Positions 44,941 through 60,044 are shown, counted from the stretch's first letter. The stretch is 64,000 nt of DNA from Sphagnum compactum (GCA_965153455.1 OZ234501.1:11222001-11286000), one strand, 5' to 3'. Translations and numbers: made by a program. The notes: generated by a model from the sequence alone, not told the origin.

Positions 44941-47900
44941 GAAGTTATTATGAATGTATGTAACATTTTCTTCAACCACTTGCTCATGAATCAATCTGAC
45001 ATATTCCACATTTCATAAAAATCTGTTTCCGATGCCCATTGTTACTTGATTGTTTTTTTTATCCTTTCATATTGTATCTTCAACATCATTTGCATGTGTT
45101 ATATTCACAATTTCCCTAAACTTTTGAGATGTAAAAATGAATTGTATGTGTTGTTTCCATAGTGGGAAGTTATCTTTGTCAACTTTATTCACTAAATCTC
45201 TATTTTGAAATGATGTTGTCATCGTTTTAGCTTACTAGATTTCAATCCTTTTGTACATCTAACATGTTTGTTTTCTTTGTAACCCTACACTTGCATGTTT
45301 TGGGTCCATAACCTAATGAACTATAACAAAAATAATCATGGCTCTTTCCTTACATTTTATGAGAGAATTTTTTTTACAATAGTTAATTACAAAAGACAAA
45401 GTGGGAATCAAAAGATTCAAGATTAAGGAGATGAAAATGTCAATAGTCCTAGGTAACACATGTAATAATATGATAAGCTAATTAGCATGAACAAGAAAAA
45501 GGAAATTTTGAATTAGCAAGTGTCCATGTAGTATGTAGAACTAAGTTAGTGTATGTGGCAAATGAATATAACCTTCTTGACATATTCAATTTTAAAAAAG
45601 GGTGAAAACACAATAAGGGTCAACCACTTTTCACCAAAAAATGTGATGTATAATAAGTATTATAATACGTAGTAAATTAAAATCTTGATGATATTCTTTG
45701 GCTATCATAAACACAAGCAAAAAGTTTTAAAACTTGCATGACAACATTTTGGAACTCAAAGTTCACTCTGAGTCAAAATTAATCTTGCTCCAATAGTTAG
45801 ATGAAAAGAATTGGATAAAATTAATGTACATATAGTATATAACTTACAATTTTTCACAGCCATAGGGTTTCATGTTTGTGGTTCATTAAACATTATCAAA
45901 ATAAAAAAAATTGAAAAAATAATGCAATGCCCATCTATAAAATCTCCTCCTCTTTGATATGGTAATGGTTTTTTTCTTTAAAAAAGATATTATTATGCAT
46001 TTATTGTTTCAAAATACAAAAAATATACATTTTTTGAATGAAATTTCATCCAAAAACTTTAAATATTTAAATGGTCCTAGATTTAGTTCATGTATATCAA
46101 TATCATACATCATAAAAAAATTCACCCAAAAATTCCACTCACAACCTTAGTTTTGAATTATACATGCAATTTTTTCAAACTCTGTGATAGGTATTATTGT
46201 GTCACAAATATATTCCATACATTTAAGCTTTTCGTTGTTTGTTGAATTTAAAAAATAATTGATTAGATTGAGTTTCAAATTAATCTCTACTTAAAACAAA
46301 CAAAAATAATCCAAGATGTGATGTCCATGCATTACCAAAAAAAATAATTATAGAAAGATTATATTTGTGACTACAATTTTTGGGGGACTTAATGTGCTTA
46401 TGTTCAATATTAATTATCACTAAATACTATTGTGCTAGTATGAAATCAATACGTTAAATATTTAAGCTTCTATTCAATGGCATGTTGTTTGTTAAAGTTG
46501 GGTCATGAAGAATTAAGTCAAATTATGTAAGAACATGTTTAGCAACAATAGTAAAATGTTTGGGATGAAACATTTCAATAAAATAGTGAAAAACTTTTTT
46601 AGGTCTGTAAATGTGTAATTAGATAGTGCCTTGCAAGGGCACCTTTAAAAGGAAATGATTATCATTCATTGGTTAGCCACTATGATTGGCCCCAAGTGGT
46701 GAGATTTAAATAGACTTTCACTTTATGTAGTCCAATTTTTTTTATGTTTTCAAGTGGGGTGAGAGATTGTTTAATATTGCATGTTGGATATGGTAATTAC
46801 TTACAAATGCTCAAATTATGGGTGATATTAAAGAAACTCTAAAAGACATTAGCCACAACGTACACATTTGAATCATTCCATATGCAATAGGAGGAACCAC
46901 ACTAATTCATTTCACACATGTTGCAATCACGTCTTCACGAGGTGTCATCTCTCTAATTAGATTACACCTTCCCCTATGTGCATCCATTAATTAACAAAAC
47001 CTTATAGCTATAACAAGAAGAAATCCCTAGTCTCTTTGAGCTCAACAAGCAGAAACAAGAAATATGAGTGCTTTGCAATCTTAGGCTTGTGATTGAGGGG
47101 AGCTAGCTAGATCAAGGTCCACCATAGTTCTCTCCTTGATTGTAGTTGTGTGATCCTAACAAGTCTTATAACATCCACTTGCAATTCTCAAAATAGTTAT
47201 TGTGTCATCCCTACAAGAGATCCTAACCCACCACAAATGCAAGAGAACACAAATTATAAGAGGCAAAACCAACTACATTTGATGTCAATCATGGTTGGTC
47301 AGAGAAGTGTGCACATTTGTAATCAAAGAAATATCCACTGATTCTTGTATGCACTTGGAAGAATTGCATCAACTAGTTGTTGAGCTTGATGATACAAAAC
47401 AAATTTTGGGTTCATTAAGACATCTTAGTGTAAATAAATTAGGGTTTGATTAGAGATACTAATCTCCTTCAATCTCATCAAAATCCCAACCCTCTAACAA
47501 CGATTGCCATTTCAAACGTTATCACATTGCACCCACTGATCATTGATTTGTCAGGCTACATGTTTATTGTTTTTGTCCTCAAAGTTTTTGAGTTAACCAG
47601 GTTAAAAGGAATTGAGTGTTGACCCAATAATATATAAGATCATAGAAAATTAAGATCTGACAATATAGCAGCAAACATGAAAGAGAGAAAACCCAATTCT
47701 TCAATGACACAAGAAACAAAAACAGAAAACAAAACAAATTTGGAGCACTTTGAACCACAATGATAGTCATATGAATGTTTAGAGATATTCAATAGCAAAG
47801 TGTATCATGGGTATTGACAAACTATCATAATATCCTCACTGACTTCATCAATTCTTGAGGTCATGGAGGCTAATTTCATACATCAATGTAGTGAAATTTT

Positions 47901-50900
47901 GTGACACAAATTGCAAGTGCACAATATTCACAAAGCTTGGGTTTCCATATGTTCAAGCAAGGCCCCTGATATTTGCATGAGATAATAACTAAACCATCCT
48001 CTTCATCTCTGAAAGCTAGAAAGACCAATACCTCAATCAAATAGCTATGCCAGTAGAGAAGGATTTGATCCCATAGCTGCCTCGGTTGTTCCTGCTGATT
48101 TGACAAAATCCTAGAGACTTCAACTCCATCAACTTTCTTAGACGTTCAAGGTTTTTTTAACAGAAAGGAAATCAAACCTTTAGATCTCATGAAACATTTC
48201 GGCCACTTGCAATGGATTCTACACATCCATGCATGTACATACAGACTATACTCTAACACAGCAAATGCATTTGCAATCCTTGTGATTCCTACCTTGGTTG
48301 CAGATATGTAGTATAGGAGGCTTGTACGAAACCCCCCTACTTGTAAGAATTGGAAACAAATCCAAATTAAAAGTTTTCCTTCCTTTTTGTGAAAACCACA
48401 AAACTGGTACTCCAAATGTGCATGGCCCATGTCCATAACAACACACAAATTAACTTACTCAAATTCATCTGAGATGAGAACTATGACTTTGAATTCATGA
48501 GAGAGAATTTTTTTTTTTTTTTCAAATTTCAAAACCCCATTCCTCCTCACTCACTAATTGAGATGCAGTAAGACCCACAAGAAGAGTCTATCAAATCTCA
48601 AAAACTTAAGAACTCATTGTAAAATATAATCAGATGATTGCTCAATCTCTTCCAGACAGGGAGGAATTATAGACTTGATCATTAACTAAGCAATTAGCCT
48701 TGCAATGTGACATCTTGATGAGCAAAATTGCCTAATTTGTTCTTGATTTCCATTTCCCCTTACATGTGTTACCACACGGAAGCAAATCAGCTGGCACCCA
48801 CATTGTTAGTACCCTAATGAAATGGGTCATGATCTTGTTTGAAGACTAATCAATATGGATCCATTGTTTTCCACATGCTCACAACTAGACATCCCGATCG
48901 AAGCATTGTTAGTTGCAACTTTGTAACTCAATTTGGCTCGAGAGCTCCAATTGGAATGAAATGAGCAAATCTTGAGTGTTTTAAAGAGTGTTTAGTTAGT
49001 GGGTTAGAGAATCCAATTTTTTGGTGCCCACCATTTTTCATATTCTTTTAACAACAATTTCACACCAACATGAAGAGTGTCGTCTTACGATCTCAACAAC
49101 CCACCCTCCTAACCCAAAGTGAAAGAACCATAGCCTGGTGTATAGTCCTTGTGGCAAATATAATAATTGCTTGCAAGCTATTTATGTCCCCTTGTAAAGG
49201 GCATTGCAAATTCAAATTCCCTACTAGGGCATGTTAGATGTTAACCCATGGTTACCAACTATGGGTCTTGAAAAAAAAACCAAAAATTGACACTAGCTAG
49301 AGCTAAGTTCTAATCTCTAAGTATTTTTCATAATGGGTATATGTATTTATAATTAGTGATTTACTCTTTTTTCTGACCCAAGGTGGTGGTGATGGTGGTG
49401 GTTTTTTTTCTTTTCTTTTCTTTTCCCCCTGGTGCTTAATCAACAACCACCCTTGATTGAGCTGAATATATGCAAATATTGAAAAGTAGTAATGTTTATA
49501 ATGTATGCAACATTTCTTTTCTTTTGGGCAAATTTTTGCATTGTGGTGACAAAATAAAGTTGGGAAAAAAGGTGTAAATTCAATTTTTTTTGGAAAAATG
49601 CACCAAAATTTCAAAACCACAAAATTGAAAAAGAAAAAGAAAAGTAAGAAAGAAAAAAAAGCATTGAATGTATGCATTTGGGACATGGGGATCATGATGA
49701 ATATGAATGGGGATTGAAACATTAAAAATTGAAACTTGCAAGTTGGAAAGTAAGAGTTACTCTGAACTGCGATACCTCCTAAGAATGTTGGCCCTGCCCA
49801 ACCAATGCATGAATTCTACTGCAAACTAGCTAGGCCTACAATGTTGCCTCTTCACATGCTTCTTGAGCTTCTTCACACTACTAAACTAACATCTTCAATA
49901 AGGTGAAGAGGCATGTACTAGGCCTAGTCATAATATGTCCCCTGTCAAAGACATTGAAGATTAGTGAAATAAGTATGTGAAACAATGAAAATTTCTAGTC
50001 TGATGTCAATACTTACAACAAGACTTTCTAAAATGATATTATGTTGTGTTACATAGCTTTTGATATATGTATTCACCTTAATACTTATGTCAAAAATGTT
50101 ACATGTTTTGAATTTATGTAAATGCAAATCTATTATGGATTATATGTGACCCAACACCAACACCTACGATTGCACCATCTATTGGAAACCTATTATGACT
50201 CGATCACCAATTAACGGCAACTTGAGTTACCAAACTTATATCTTATAAACCCTTCTACTTCCACCTCATATTAATTAGTTGTCTAGATATGCAATTTGAT
50301 AATACCATAAGGTAAGTAGCTAGGGAATGTAAGTGATTATTATGTAGATAAGTAAATAGGTAAGGCACTTGGTGGCTACTAGGTAGGTAATTACTAGGGT
50401 TGGGTGGTTTTTTCTTAAAATATTTTTTTTAACAAATAAATGTTTATAATTATTATTTTATTTTAAATTTAATATTTGGTTCTAATTCTTCTCAACATTT
50501 TAAAAAATCATCTTTCTAAACAGAGTTTAGAGAACCATCCAAGGTTCAAATTTTCAATCAAATGTATTTCTTCAATTGGTTCTCAAATGGATAGTTTTCA
50601 CAAATTTGATAATAGTCAATTTTTTTCAGGCAATTCTTTGAACATTATTATCATAAATCATTTTCAAAATGAAAAATAACAACATAATTTTCCACTGCCC
50701 TAGAAACTTTAAAATCTTAAAAGATTACTCCAAAATAGGATCCTACCTATCTTTAGACTAGCTCCAAACCTTAGACCCCTATAACTAAGAATTGTTGTTA
50801 GATATCTTTTATTACCTTAGGAAAAATTCAGATTTTTTATTAAAAAAGAAAGATGGTTTTCCAATCCATGTATCACCAATAATGATAACCTCCAATTTCA

Positions 50901-53900
50901 TGACGAGAACCAAGCTAAAAACATGGCCAATTCTCAGTTCAATTTTGATAATTGCCCAACACCAATAAATACATGTGAATGTTGATACCTAGCTAACAAC
51001 CATGGTTAGCTATGGGACATGAATACAATGAAAAAATGTGTCCTTGTGTCCACATATCATCCATTGTACATGATGTGATGATGGGTGATGGTTCATTTTG
51101 GTCATCTACTATATGTGTGTATCACCACTTGTTGCAAACCTCCTCTTATTCCCATGTTTGTCACATTAGTCATAAATGATCTATCTTGATTCCCTTTTTC
51201 ATGCTCCTATCTTGTTGCCCTTACTACTTATGTCGCATGCACCATGCCACAAGTTTTGACCTTTATTAGGCCAAGTTCCAACAAGCTTTCTAGTTAGTTG
51301 GAGAAATCCAACTTTATTTTAATGCCTTTGTTGCAATAATAAAATTTTATCCACTATGTAGAGTTTTCTTATAGCATCAAACATATTAAGTAAAACCTTA
51401 TTATCAATTCATAGTCACATCAAAATGTTGGAAAGTTTTGCATTCTCAAAAGAAAATAAATGCATCATTTCTTATTGTTTGGTGCACCCTTTTCATTTTT
51501 GTTCATAATCCTAGCAATTTGCATGTAAGTTCCATGAGGTTTAGCACTTATATGTCCATCATCATCTCATCCCCGAGCTTTATCATTTGCACAATTTCTT
51601 TTCCCACAATTCTTCAACTTTAACACTTTAATCTTGTGTTAATATTGTGTTGTTGACTATTAGAAAACAAGATCACTATTGGTTTGGGCAATGAACTTGA
51701 TTTTTAAAAAAAACTCTTATTATAGGATTATTTGTAATTATGAACTCAATATGACTACAACATCACTTACTTATTCCCAATCACTTTCTTTCATGTTTTG
51801 ATTTATTGAACTTTTGATTATTATGTTTTTTAAATGATTTTATTTTTCTCAATAAGGCTAGTCATGTCAACCATAGCCTTAAGGTTCAATGGTCAAAGTT
51901 TAATTTGAAAACCAAGTTACAAAGGTTTTGAGAGAAGAAAGCCTTGTACACTGCTTTTGTAATCCCTCCCATTGAAACAATCGTGTTTAATTGAATATAG
52001 TTATTGCACACAACATCATATCTTTCATTTTAAAAATCAATCTTCAAAAGCTTGAAATACATGATGTCAAAGGGTTACAAATCATGAGAAGTGTGAACAA
52101 GTACACTTAATGTGTCCAAACAAAATGAGAACCTTTTTTTTCATTATTTCCAACATGGATGACAATGACTCAATTTGACATTTGCTTTATGAAGGAAAGA
52201 AAAATCTTTAAATAGAAAGTACATGTCATATGAGCCTTCTTTTTAAATAGCCTTGTGACTATCAAATGGACATCACCAAATGAAAATTTCCTTGTATGTA
52301 GATTTGATATTATGAAATTACGTATAACCACCACTTGAACACGTAATTAGTAACCTCTAACATAAGTTTGGGACATTTGAATTCCAAATTATATTTGGTG
52401 TGTACTAATGGCTACATATTGTTATTCATTTCTATATACCATTATTTACTAATAAGGCTTCATGGTTTATTATTGTTTAATATTTTTGGCTTAGCATTTT
52501 GTGAATCAAGATGTCTTCCTTTTAACCAATGCCACCAATTGATACTATGCATGTCACTCTTGGATGGCATAATGCAAGTCAAGGTTGAGTTGTAGTTTTC
52601 AACAATTTATATACATATGGTAATTAATAAACTAGCTTCTTGCATATGTAGGATCCAATTAACCACGTGTTCATGTTTTGAATTTTATTTTTTTGCTTAA
52701 TTTTATAATCTTAATTCATCCATGTAAACAATATATTTCATGTGAACTAGTTCACCAATCCTAATAAAAAAGAAATTTTGGTTTTTCATTACATCCATAA
52801 CATAATATTATTATTGTTATGTTTTGCATGTTTTGAAATAAACCATAACTAGTTTTTGTTACATGTATGTCAATAATCTTGGAGATGAACTATACTTTGT
52901 AGATGGTTAGCATTTTTGTGTATATATATATGTTATTGTTCCATGTAAATCTAACATTAAATACCATTAATTCATTTACTATGTACTAGGATATAAAAAA
53001 ACCTATTTTTACATTACTTTTACACATTTTTTGGGTATTTTGGAACATCATATAATTAAGTATTGAATTGGTTTAGCCTTCCCTTATCTTGTTTAGATAA
53101 GTTAACGGTGGTGAACACATCTTTGAACAAGTAATCATTTAATATTTGTAATATTCAAACCAATAGATCAAAAATTGTGTATAATCAATGTGTGATATCC
53201 AAATTTAGTATCATGTTTCATTGAACACAAAATTTTGAAGTTCAATCATCATAAATCCAAATCTAAATATGGTGCACCTTTAAGACATTTGTCAAATGAT
53301 ATTAGTGATAAAAAAACCTTTTCAATTTCAATTTTACAATGAAATACAAACCTAGGGCACATTCCTTAGTTCCCAACAAGAAAAAAGGACATGGAAGTTC
53401 TAAATTGAAACTAGGATAAATTTCGCAAGTTGAGTTCATAGACATGTCACATTGCACAAACCACACAAGAGGAACGTTGGTGCATTTTGAAGCTAAAACG
53501 ACGCACAAATGAATTATGAGCAAACTTCAGCTCATAAAATTCATAGTGACCCATATTTGGGAGGAAGGATTATCTTCTTATGTTGTAATTTGTGACTCCC
53601 CACATGGGTTGCATTTGAGTGGTTTTTTTAAAAAATTATTGAAATGGGATGTAGGTTGTAGTCATTTGATATAATGTGCATGACCAAATGGAAGTTTTGA
53701 CCATGGTGTTTGTGTTTAGCCTTTAGTTAATCCACAACTAAATATTATCTTTGTGTAAGCCATTATCAGCTAATGAAAAATTAATCTAAAATATAAAGTG
53801 TCATAACCTTTTATATTTCACCAATTGCTATATAGGAATTGTGTTGTAGCATTATCATTTGTTTGGATTACATGTTTGTTTTTGGGCCACATTTTCTTGA

Positions 53901-55820
53901 TGAGGTACTACTTTATGAACCTTTTTCTCCTATTGTCATCCCACTTATATCCATGTAGGAAAACCTTCCTTTTCTCAAATGTTAATTCATCAAGATTATC
54001 AAGTTCTTTTAAATTGAGTGTTTTTCTTTTTCTTTTGGGTAATATACATTTTTTGCATGTATGAAACATAATCATTGGACACATTTGTTGGACATTGTTG
54101 CATTTTCTTAAAATTTCACATAAATATTCTTAGTCAAGCTCGTAAACCAATATTTAAAGAAATTATAATGTTAAAATATATATGGGGTGATGTGGAATAT
54201 AATGTGTGAATAAAAATGTACAAACATTATAATAGGGGAAATTTAACAACAATTTTGAAAAAATAATGAATATCCAAATACATTTTTGGCTTCTAATGTT
54301 TTATCAAACAAAGAAAATTTTCATGAACATAAACATTAGAAATGAGTAATGTTTGTTTTTCTTTTTTGTGATGTAGCCACATTGCTAATCATCCATGAGA
54401 GGAATAAGCCAAATTTAGTTATAGGTTTGAGAATAAAGTACAAAATTTTAATAATCCTTCAATAGTTTTGCAACTTGTTGGAACCCATTGTTTAAATAAT
54501 TACATAAAATTTCCCTCAAAATTTGATGATTTTGGCACATTTTTCCCACAAAAATCCTTTGCACCCTATTGCACTACATTTGATTTTGGTCAACACAATG
54601 CAAAAATTCACCCAAAAAAAACATTGCAAATTAGTGGTCGTATCATTTTAAAGTTTTACCAAATAGTGTTTTGGTAAATTAATTATCATAGTACCTTTAC
54701 GATTTTAGCATAAATTAAATTATTTTTCTTTTTGCTGAACTTTTGATAAATTATTTATAATTTGTGTCGAATTTTAATAAAATCAAAGTTTCCATTGTCA
54801 GGTTTGAACCGTAGACCTTTAAGGATTGGGTTTTTAAAACTAAGGCAGTCTAACACAATATTTGATAACACTGAGAATAATTTGTTTATTATTTTGTATA
54901 TCCATTACTTGTTGAAATTTTTTAAATTAAAAAACCAAGTGCCTGAGTTAAAATTTAAGATTTAATTAATTATTTGGCAGTCTATTGGCAAAATGGTAAA
55001 GGTACTACAATATCGCTTAATTTGACCAAACTGCATCAATCAATTAAAAACGTACGATTTGTAAATTATGTTCATAACATATTGTCATAACTTTCATTCT
55101 ACAATACAACTCAATAGTGGTATTTCTTTGTTTTTAAACCACCACATAATATATGCAAAATAAATCTACTTTTTCCTTGAATACTTTGAAGATATATTTC
55201 AAGATTTAACAAATATACAAATTCATTTTATGATGCACCTTCATTGCAAATGAAGGGTGGTTGAACATTGTATTGGTTCAAGTTCATTTTACATAAGTGA
55301 AACTTGTCATTTTTATCAAAGTTTTAAGCAAACAAAATAATCTAAAAGAACTTGTCCCTCAATTTATGTAAGGGGAAATTTTGAGCAAGATATGCCAAGT
55401 ATGGAAAAGGAAGTGCAAGGGAGGGATGCGGTGTGTGTATGTGTGTGCACAAAGAAGTTGGGGATATAAAAAAATGAATTAGTTTATATAAGAGACTATG
55501 TAAAATGAATAAGGAAACAAAACCCTCCAACCTCCCATTAAATTTGCCTACATGAACTATTCAATTCCCCCAAGCCCTTTTTCAATATAATTTGCCCAAA
55601 CTTAAACTTTAATGATTAATCCCAAACCCTACTACATAAACTCATATGGGTTCTTGCCAAGGAAGAAAATAATTGAAGAATGGAACAAAAGTATATACAA
55701 CAAGGGCTACTTGGTCATCCAACCATGGAATTCACCACAAAATTGAAAAGAAGTCAACAAGTTTTTGCATGTACAAAAAGTGGCAGTGCACATGCCACAA
55801 ATGTAAAGAAGTTACATAAT
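44941..55820. other. AT-rich gene desert
   Basis: About 10.9 kb without a supported gene. Noted inside: a TAGGTAAGTAG-type tract at about 50305-50400, a short TATATATATAT run near 52918-52930, and a purine-rich/pyrimidine-rich area at about 49400-49430. Open frames are at most 139 codons and are low-complexity (Phe/Lys-rich). One near 47876-48450 on the minus strand has no recognised motif. Confidence 0.55.
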
Positions 55821-55825
55821 ACCTC

Positions 55826-57480
55826 TTAAAAAAAATTATGTCCCTCAAACAACATGCTTGTTACACGTTGAACTTTAGTCTTCATAATAATAATAGTGTC
55901 ATGCAATTCTTCATTGTTTGATGCACTTATGTAGACAACTATAGGTAGATGGGTAGTCAACCTATTACAAAGCTTGGATTTCATAACGGCCAACATAGAA
56001 AAACATGTTTTGCCTTCCACATTATTTATTACTTGCACCACAATAAACTTGACCAATACATAGGAAAACTATAAACTAATATGCAAAATGTTTTCATGAG
56101 GCACCACATATTAAATAGATGAATTAGGTTAAAAGGGGCAGTTATGCATGCTTTTATATTAGATTTCATAGTTAAGAACATTTCATGTAGGGGATTGATG
56201 AATGAATGTCACAATTTAACTAGAGCCAATATTGGGGATACACAACCCCAAGGGCATCCATGATGTCATCGGTTGGAAACCTAGTTTTTAGTTCCTTTTC
56301 TCCAATTCCTAAAAACAATAAAGTGAAAAATTAAATGCATTTAGTAATTTTTTTAATTTATACATATGTAAATATTTTCATGCTTATAGGCAAGCAAAGT
56401 TTTGAAGGCCCAAAAGTTATTTGTAGTAAATTTTGAAATATAATCACAATAGATGACATAGATGTCATGTTGACAAACCTTGATAGTTGCCATAAGTCAC
56501 ACACAAATACATCCCACATTTACACAAATTTGATCAATGCGTGTATAGATTCCAATAGAGGTAAAATGCATGGAAGGCCAAGCAAGATTTGCACGTACAA
56601 CAAATGTTCATAGTTCATCTTTGCTTATTGACTTGTAGAAATGGCCGATGCCATTTAATTCACTAACAAAATTTTGTATTCTATCATCACTTTTTTGGGT
56701 AGGGTCAAAATCAAAATCCACCTTGATTATATTTTTAAAAATCTTATTCCCTTTGTTTCCATGAGCTTTGCAAGTTGTGAACTCTAAATATTTCTTAGGC
56801 ATATGTGCAAACTAAACATGCATGCTTTGCAACAAAATCTCAAAGCGCTTCACCAAAGGATGTGTAAATAAGGTTAACACTAACAAATTTATCTGATGGG
56901 CCATACAATGGATCCCTATAGAGTGTGGAGCATAGTCATCCTAGATTTGTTTCGTAACACTTGACTTGGTGCCTTGAATACATTCACACCATTAGCCCCA
57001 AAATCGATGAGTTTGTTGGCAATTTATTTTTTTGGCAAACCCTTTCTCTCATCAAAACTTTCATAATTACTTTTGGGACAAATTAACTAGCTTTTTGGCC
57101 TTTTCTTTTGCTATCCCATTCACAAATTCCATAACAATAGTGTGATGATTGTGATTAGCAATTTCAACATGGTTTTTTGCATGCTTACATTTTTTGTGTG
57201 TAATACAAATCCCTTTATTCACATCCTGCTTAACTTTCTTGCTCCATGCATACTTGCAAATGAACCTCACTTAAAAGCAAGTAATTTTTCCTTCCTTTCA
57301 CATGTGTACAAATTTTGCACCTAATAATGTGTAAGCAACCAACTTTGCCCATGGTATTTTAGTAGCCCATGTTTCTTGAAACTTCCTCCTCCTTTCATAA
57401 TTCTTCTCAAACATCACATTATGTACATTAGGTGGGGTGAGCAAGTTTGGTCCAAGGGGTGGAAGCTCATTCAAGCACAC
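55826..57480 (-). pseudogene. Decayed hAT-type transposase (DUF4371-like) relic
   Basis: Motifs appear in the expected order on the minus strand but in different frames. KFQETWATKIPWAKL starts at 57384. RCKICTHVKGRKNYLL (about 57322) is a Cys-x2-Cys part of the N-terminal zinc finger. LIDFGANGVNVF (about 57010), GIHCMAHQINL (about 56920) and MPKKYLEFTT (56802) follow, then LMETKG and GNKIFKN in separate frames. The C-terminal CFSMLAVMKSKLCNRLTTHL (about 55998-55939) matches the hAT dimerisation-region style. Several stops and frameshifts separate them, and little is recognisable between about 56050 and 56600. Intact relatives are zinc-finger plus RNase H-like transposases or their domesticated derivatives. 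This copy cannot make protein. Confidence 0.75.
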
Positions 57481-58920
57481 AAATCATAATCATCTTTAGG
57501 ATTTGGAATGTCAGCGGTGATTGAAAAGGTGTAAAATGAGATGAGGAGTCAAAATTTGGATTAAGGCATAACAAGAGGCCTAGTGATAATAGGGTTCCTA
57601 CTAGAAACTTAAACATGTAAGATGGTGCGAGTTGAGGTGCCATAATGAAAATGTAAAAAAGGACAAGAACCTCTACTATTTTCACAAGTTTCTAATGACA
57701 AGCATAGAATATGAAAAAGTTAGTTGTTAGATATAAAATGCACATGTTTATATAATCAAAACATTCAACAAAACAGACAATTGTAAAACCAAAAGATGGC
57801 AAAAATGTTCATTTGAACATGTTTAACTTGATTTGGGGATTTACAACCACCCGAATGTGGTTATGTGATGACACCCTAGCTACACTTTTGAATCTAGGTG
57901 GTGATGAGAGTAATATGCAATGAAGCAAATCAACACCTTCACATCTTCAACGGTTGTTTTTTGATAAGAAAACTTTAATTTTTTTCTTGGCTTTGCTTTG
58001 TACAAGTATTCTTGATATTTTTTAAAGTTGAAAAGTGGCGATAATTCACTATAAAAAGACATTGCTACATATTCAAACTCCAAATCCTAACTTGAAACAT
58101 TTAATTAAAGTCCAAATTTTTTTCCTTCAAATTTCAATGTGTTATATGTGAAGGAGGTTAATGGTCCCAACAATGCAACAAAAGTTATGTTTGTAATATG
58201 TACCTACCTATTCATCAAACTTTTTTATAACATAAAAATTTCTTAATTTTTTGTGTGTTGTACCTAGAGGGCATGTTATAGTGCGTAATTAGTATAGTTG
58301 AACCCCAAGTTCATTTTATTTAAACATTTATTTTTGAAGATTCCATTCTGATAGATAAAATAGTTTCAAATATTTCAAAAGACGCTTCATTTTCCTTCAC
58401 AAAAAACTCTCTTTGATGAAAAAAAAAACATTTTGAAAATTTTAACAAGACTAAAAATTGTTTGTCATAAAAAAAAAAACTTGCTATTCAACTAAAGTAG
58501 TCATTCACATTGCAATTGGGTGTTTTGTTTGCACAATGAAAGAGCGTTATGAAAGATGTAAAGCCCATGCTTTTGATTCAATTGCATTTGTAACATCACA
58601 AATCTTACGCCACATAGAGAGCATTATCGAAATTGGGCTTCAACTCAGCTCTTGCCTTAGACACCCTTATTTTTTGGGAAAATGGCCTTTGCCCTTGGGC
58701 TTATAATCCTACTACACTTGTATCACCAAAGGAGTGCACAATGGTAAGAAGAAGAAGCAAGTAAGCAAGTTAGCAAGTTAGGGTTGGTTGTTACCGGGAT
58801 CACAGGTCAAGCAGTCACCACATGATTGCACCTAAGTACTGTGTGAAGCTAGTTCTGTCCCCACTGCCGGTTACCACAAGAGGGCAGTTACACTGCAATG
58901 ACAGGCTGTAGCCGTTACTC
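57481..58920. other. Intergenic DNA upstream of the hAT relic
   Basis: No gene is supported. The open frames are short and unlike known families. The stretch from about 58780 to 58915 is somewhat GC-richer (AGCAAGTTAG repeats, then CACTGCCGGTTACCACAAG) and leads into the minisatellite. Confidence 0.4.
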
Positions 58921-58939
58921 TCCCCCCCCCCCTCAGGAC

Positions 58940-59430
58940 CCCGTTTCCTACAACGTTCTACCCCATGGTAAAGGTAATTTTTTTTTTCCTCCCTTCAAAT
59001 TCTTTCTAAATGGGCTAAGCCTAGTTTCCTATTTTCTATCCCATGGTAAAGGTAATTTTTTTTTTCAATGGGCTAGCCTAGGTTTCTATTATTATTATTA
59101 CTATTATTTTCAAATTTTTTTTTCAAAGGGCTAGCCTAGTTTTCTATTTTCTACCATGTGGTAAAGGGGAATTTTTTTTCAAATTTTTAAAAAATGGGCT
59201 AGCTAGTTTCCTATTTTCTTACCCCATGGTTAAGGTAAATTTTGTTTTTTCAATTTAAAATAAAATGGGCCTCGCCTAATTTCCTACTTTCTACCCCATG
59301 GTAAAAGTTAATGTTTTTTTTCATTTTTTTTTTTCAATGGGCTAACCTAGTTTCCTACTTCCTACCCCATGGTAAAGGGTAAAGTTTTTTTCAAATTCTT
59401 TTTCAATGGGCTACTAGCCTAGAGGCTAGT
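58940..59430 (+). repeat. About 70-bp minisatellite with CCATGG and GGCTAGCC palindromes
   Basis: CCATGGTAAAGG or close variants lie at 58963, 59041, 59154, 59224, 59296 and 59367, giving periods of 78, 113, 70, 72 and 71. Each unit reads roughly GGGCTAGCCTAG, TTTCCTATTTTCTA, CCCCATGGTAAAGGTAA, then a T-run of variable length. The long 113-base period reflects an internal ATT expansion near 59088-59108. A C-run of about 12 at 58921-58932 precedes the array. Confidence 0.85.
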
Positions 59431-59639
59431 TGTATGTACAATACATATTACTACTTTTTAGTTTTTCTTCTCCAAAAGAGAGTGATAACCTACTTCCATA
59501 AGGATTTGGGGTATTGGGAAGAGCAAATTGATCAGCTGATTTTTTTTGGCACAAATTTCCAAGTGCTTTGTTTTCCCAAGTCAACTTGATGTTTTAAATG
59601 AAAACTCAGAAGGTAAATTTTTTTTTGTAACCCTATATA

Positions 59640-59945
59640 TATATTTTAGCCTCATTGGAGGGATTATATATATATAATAATACCCTCATAGACCATCTAA
59701 TACCCTCATAGACCATCTTTTATATACCCTCATCTAATACCCTCATTTAATACCCTCATAGACCATCTTTTTTACATTAGTGTGTACTTTTGGGGAGTTT
59801 GGAGTTTAAATTTTGGATCCTCTCTCTATTTTCTCTCTCTCTCTCTCTCTCTCTCAATATTAATAAGTTTTTAATGTAAATTTTTGGACAGAATTTTGGG
59901 GACTTGTGATGATGGGTTTGGGGGGGGGGGGGGTGTGTGTGTGTG
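59640..59945. repeat. Microsatellite and short tandem repeat cluster
   Basis: TACCCTCATAGACCATCT and truncated variants repeat from about 59680 to 59770. A (CT)n run occupies about 59830-59855. A G-run of about 13 at 59921-59933 is followed by (TG)n to 59944. A TATATATA tract lies at 59634-59675. Confidence 0.85.
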
Positions 59946-60044
59946 CTTGGAACTTGGAAGTTGGAACGGAATTTCGTTGACCACTTTGTGTTTACCACCC
60001 ACCCTTGTGCTCCTCCATTAATCCCATGGGGATTGCATTTTTTG

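Noticed and set aside
49120-49260. B-box-like GCAAATTCAAATTCCC suggesting a tRNA-derived SINE
   Set aside because: No convincing A box, no tail and no second copy in the window.
53302-53523. 73-codon minus-strand open frame with hydrophobic stretches
   Set aside because: Isolated in AT-rich DNA with no recognisable motif, splice partner or promoter.
54790-55010. tRNA-like words (GGTTTGAACC at about 54802 and GGCAAAATGGTAAAGG near 54988)
   Set aside because: No cloverleaf can be formed and A- and B-box-like words are not in proper order or spacing; at best a decayed SINE.
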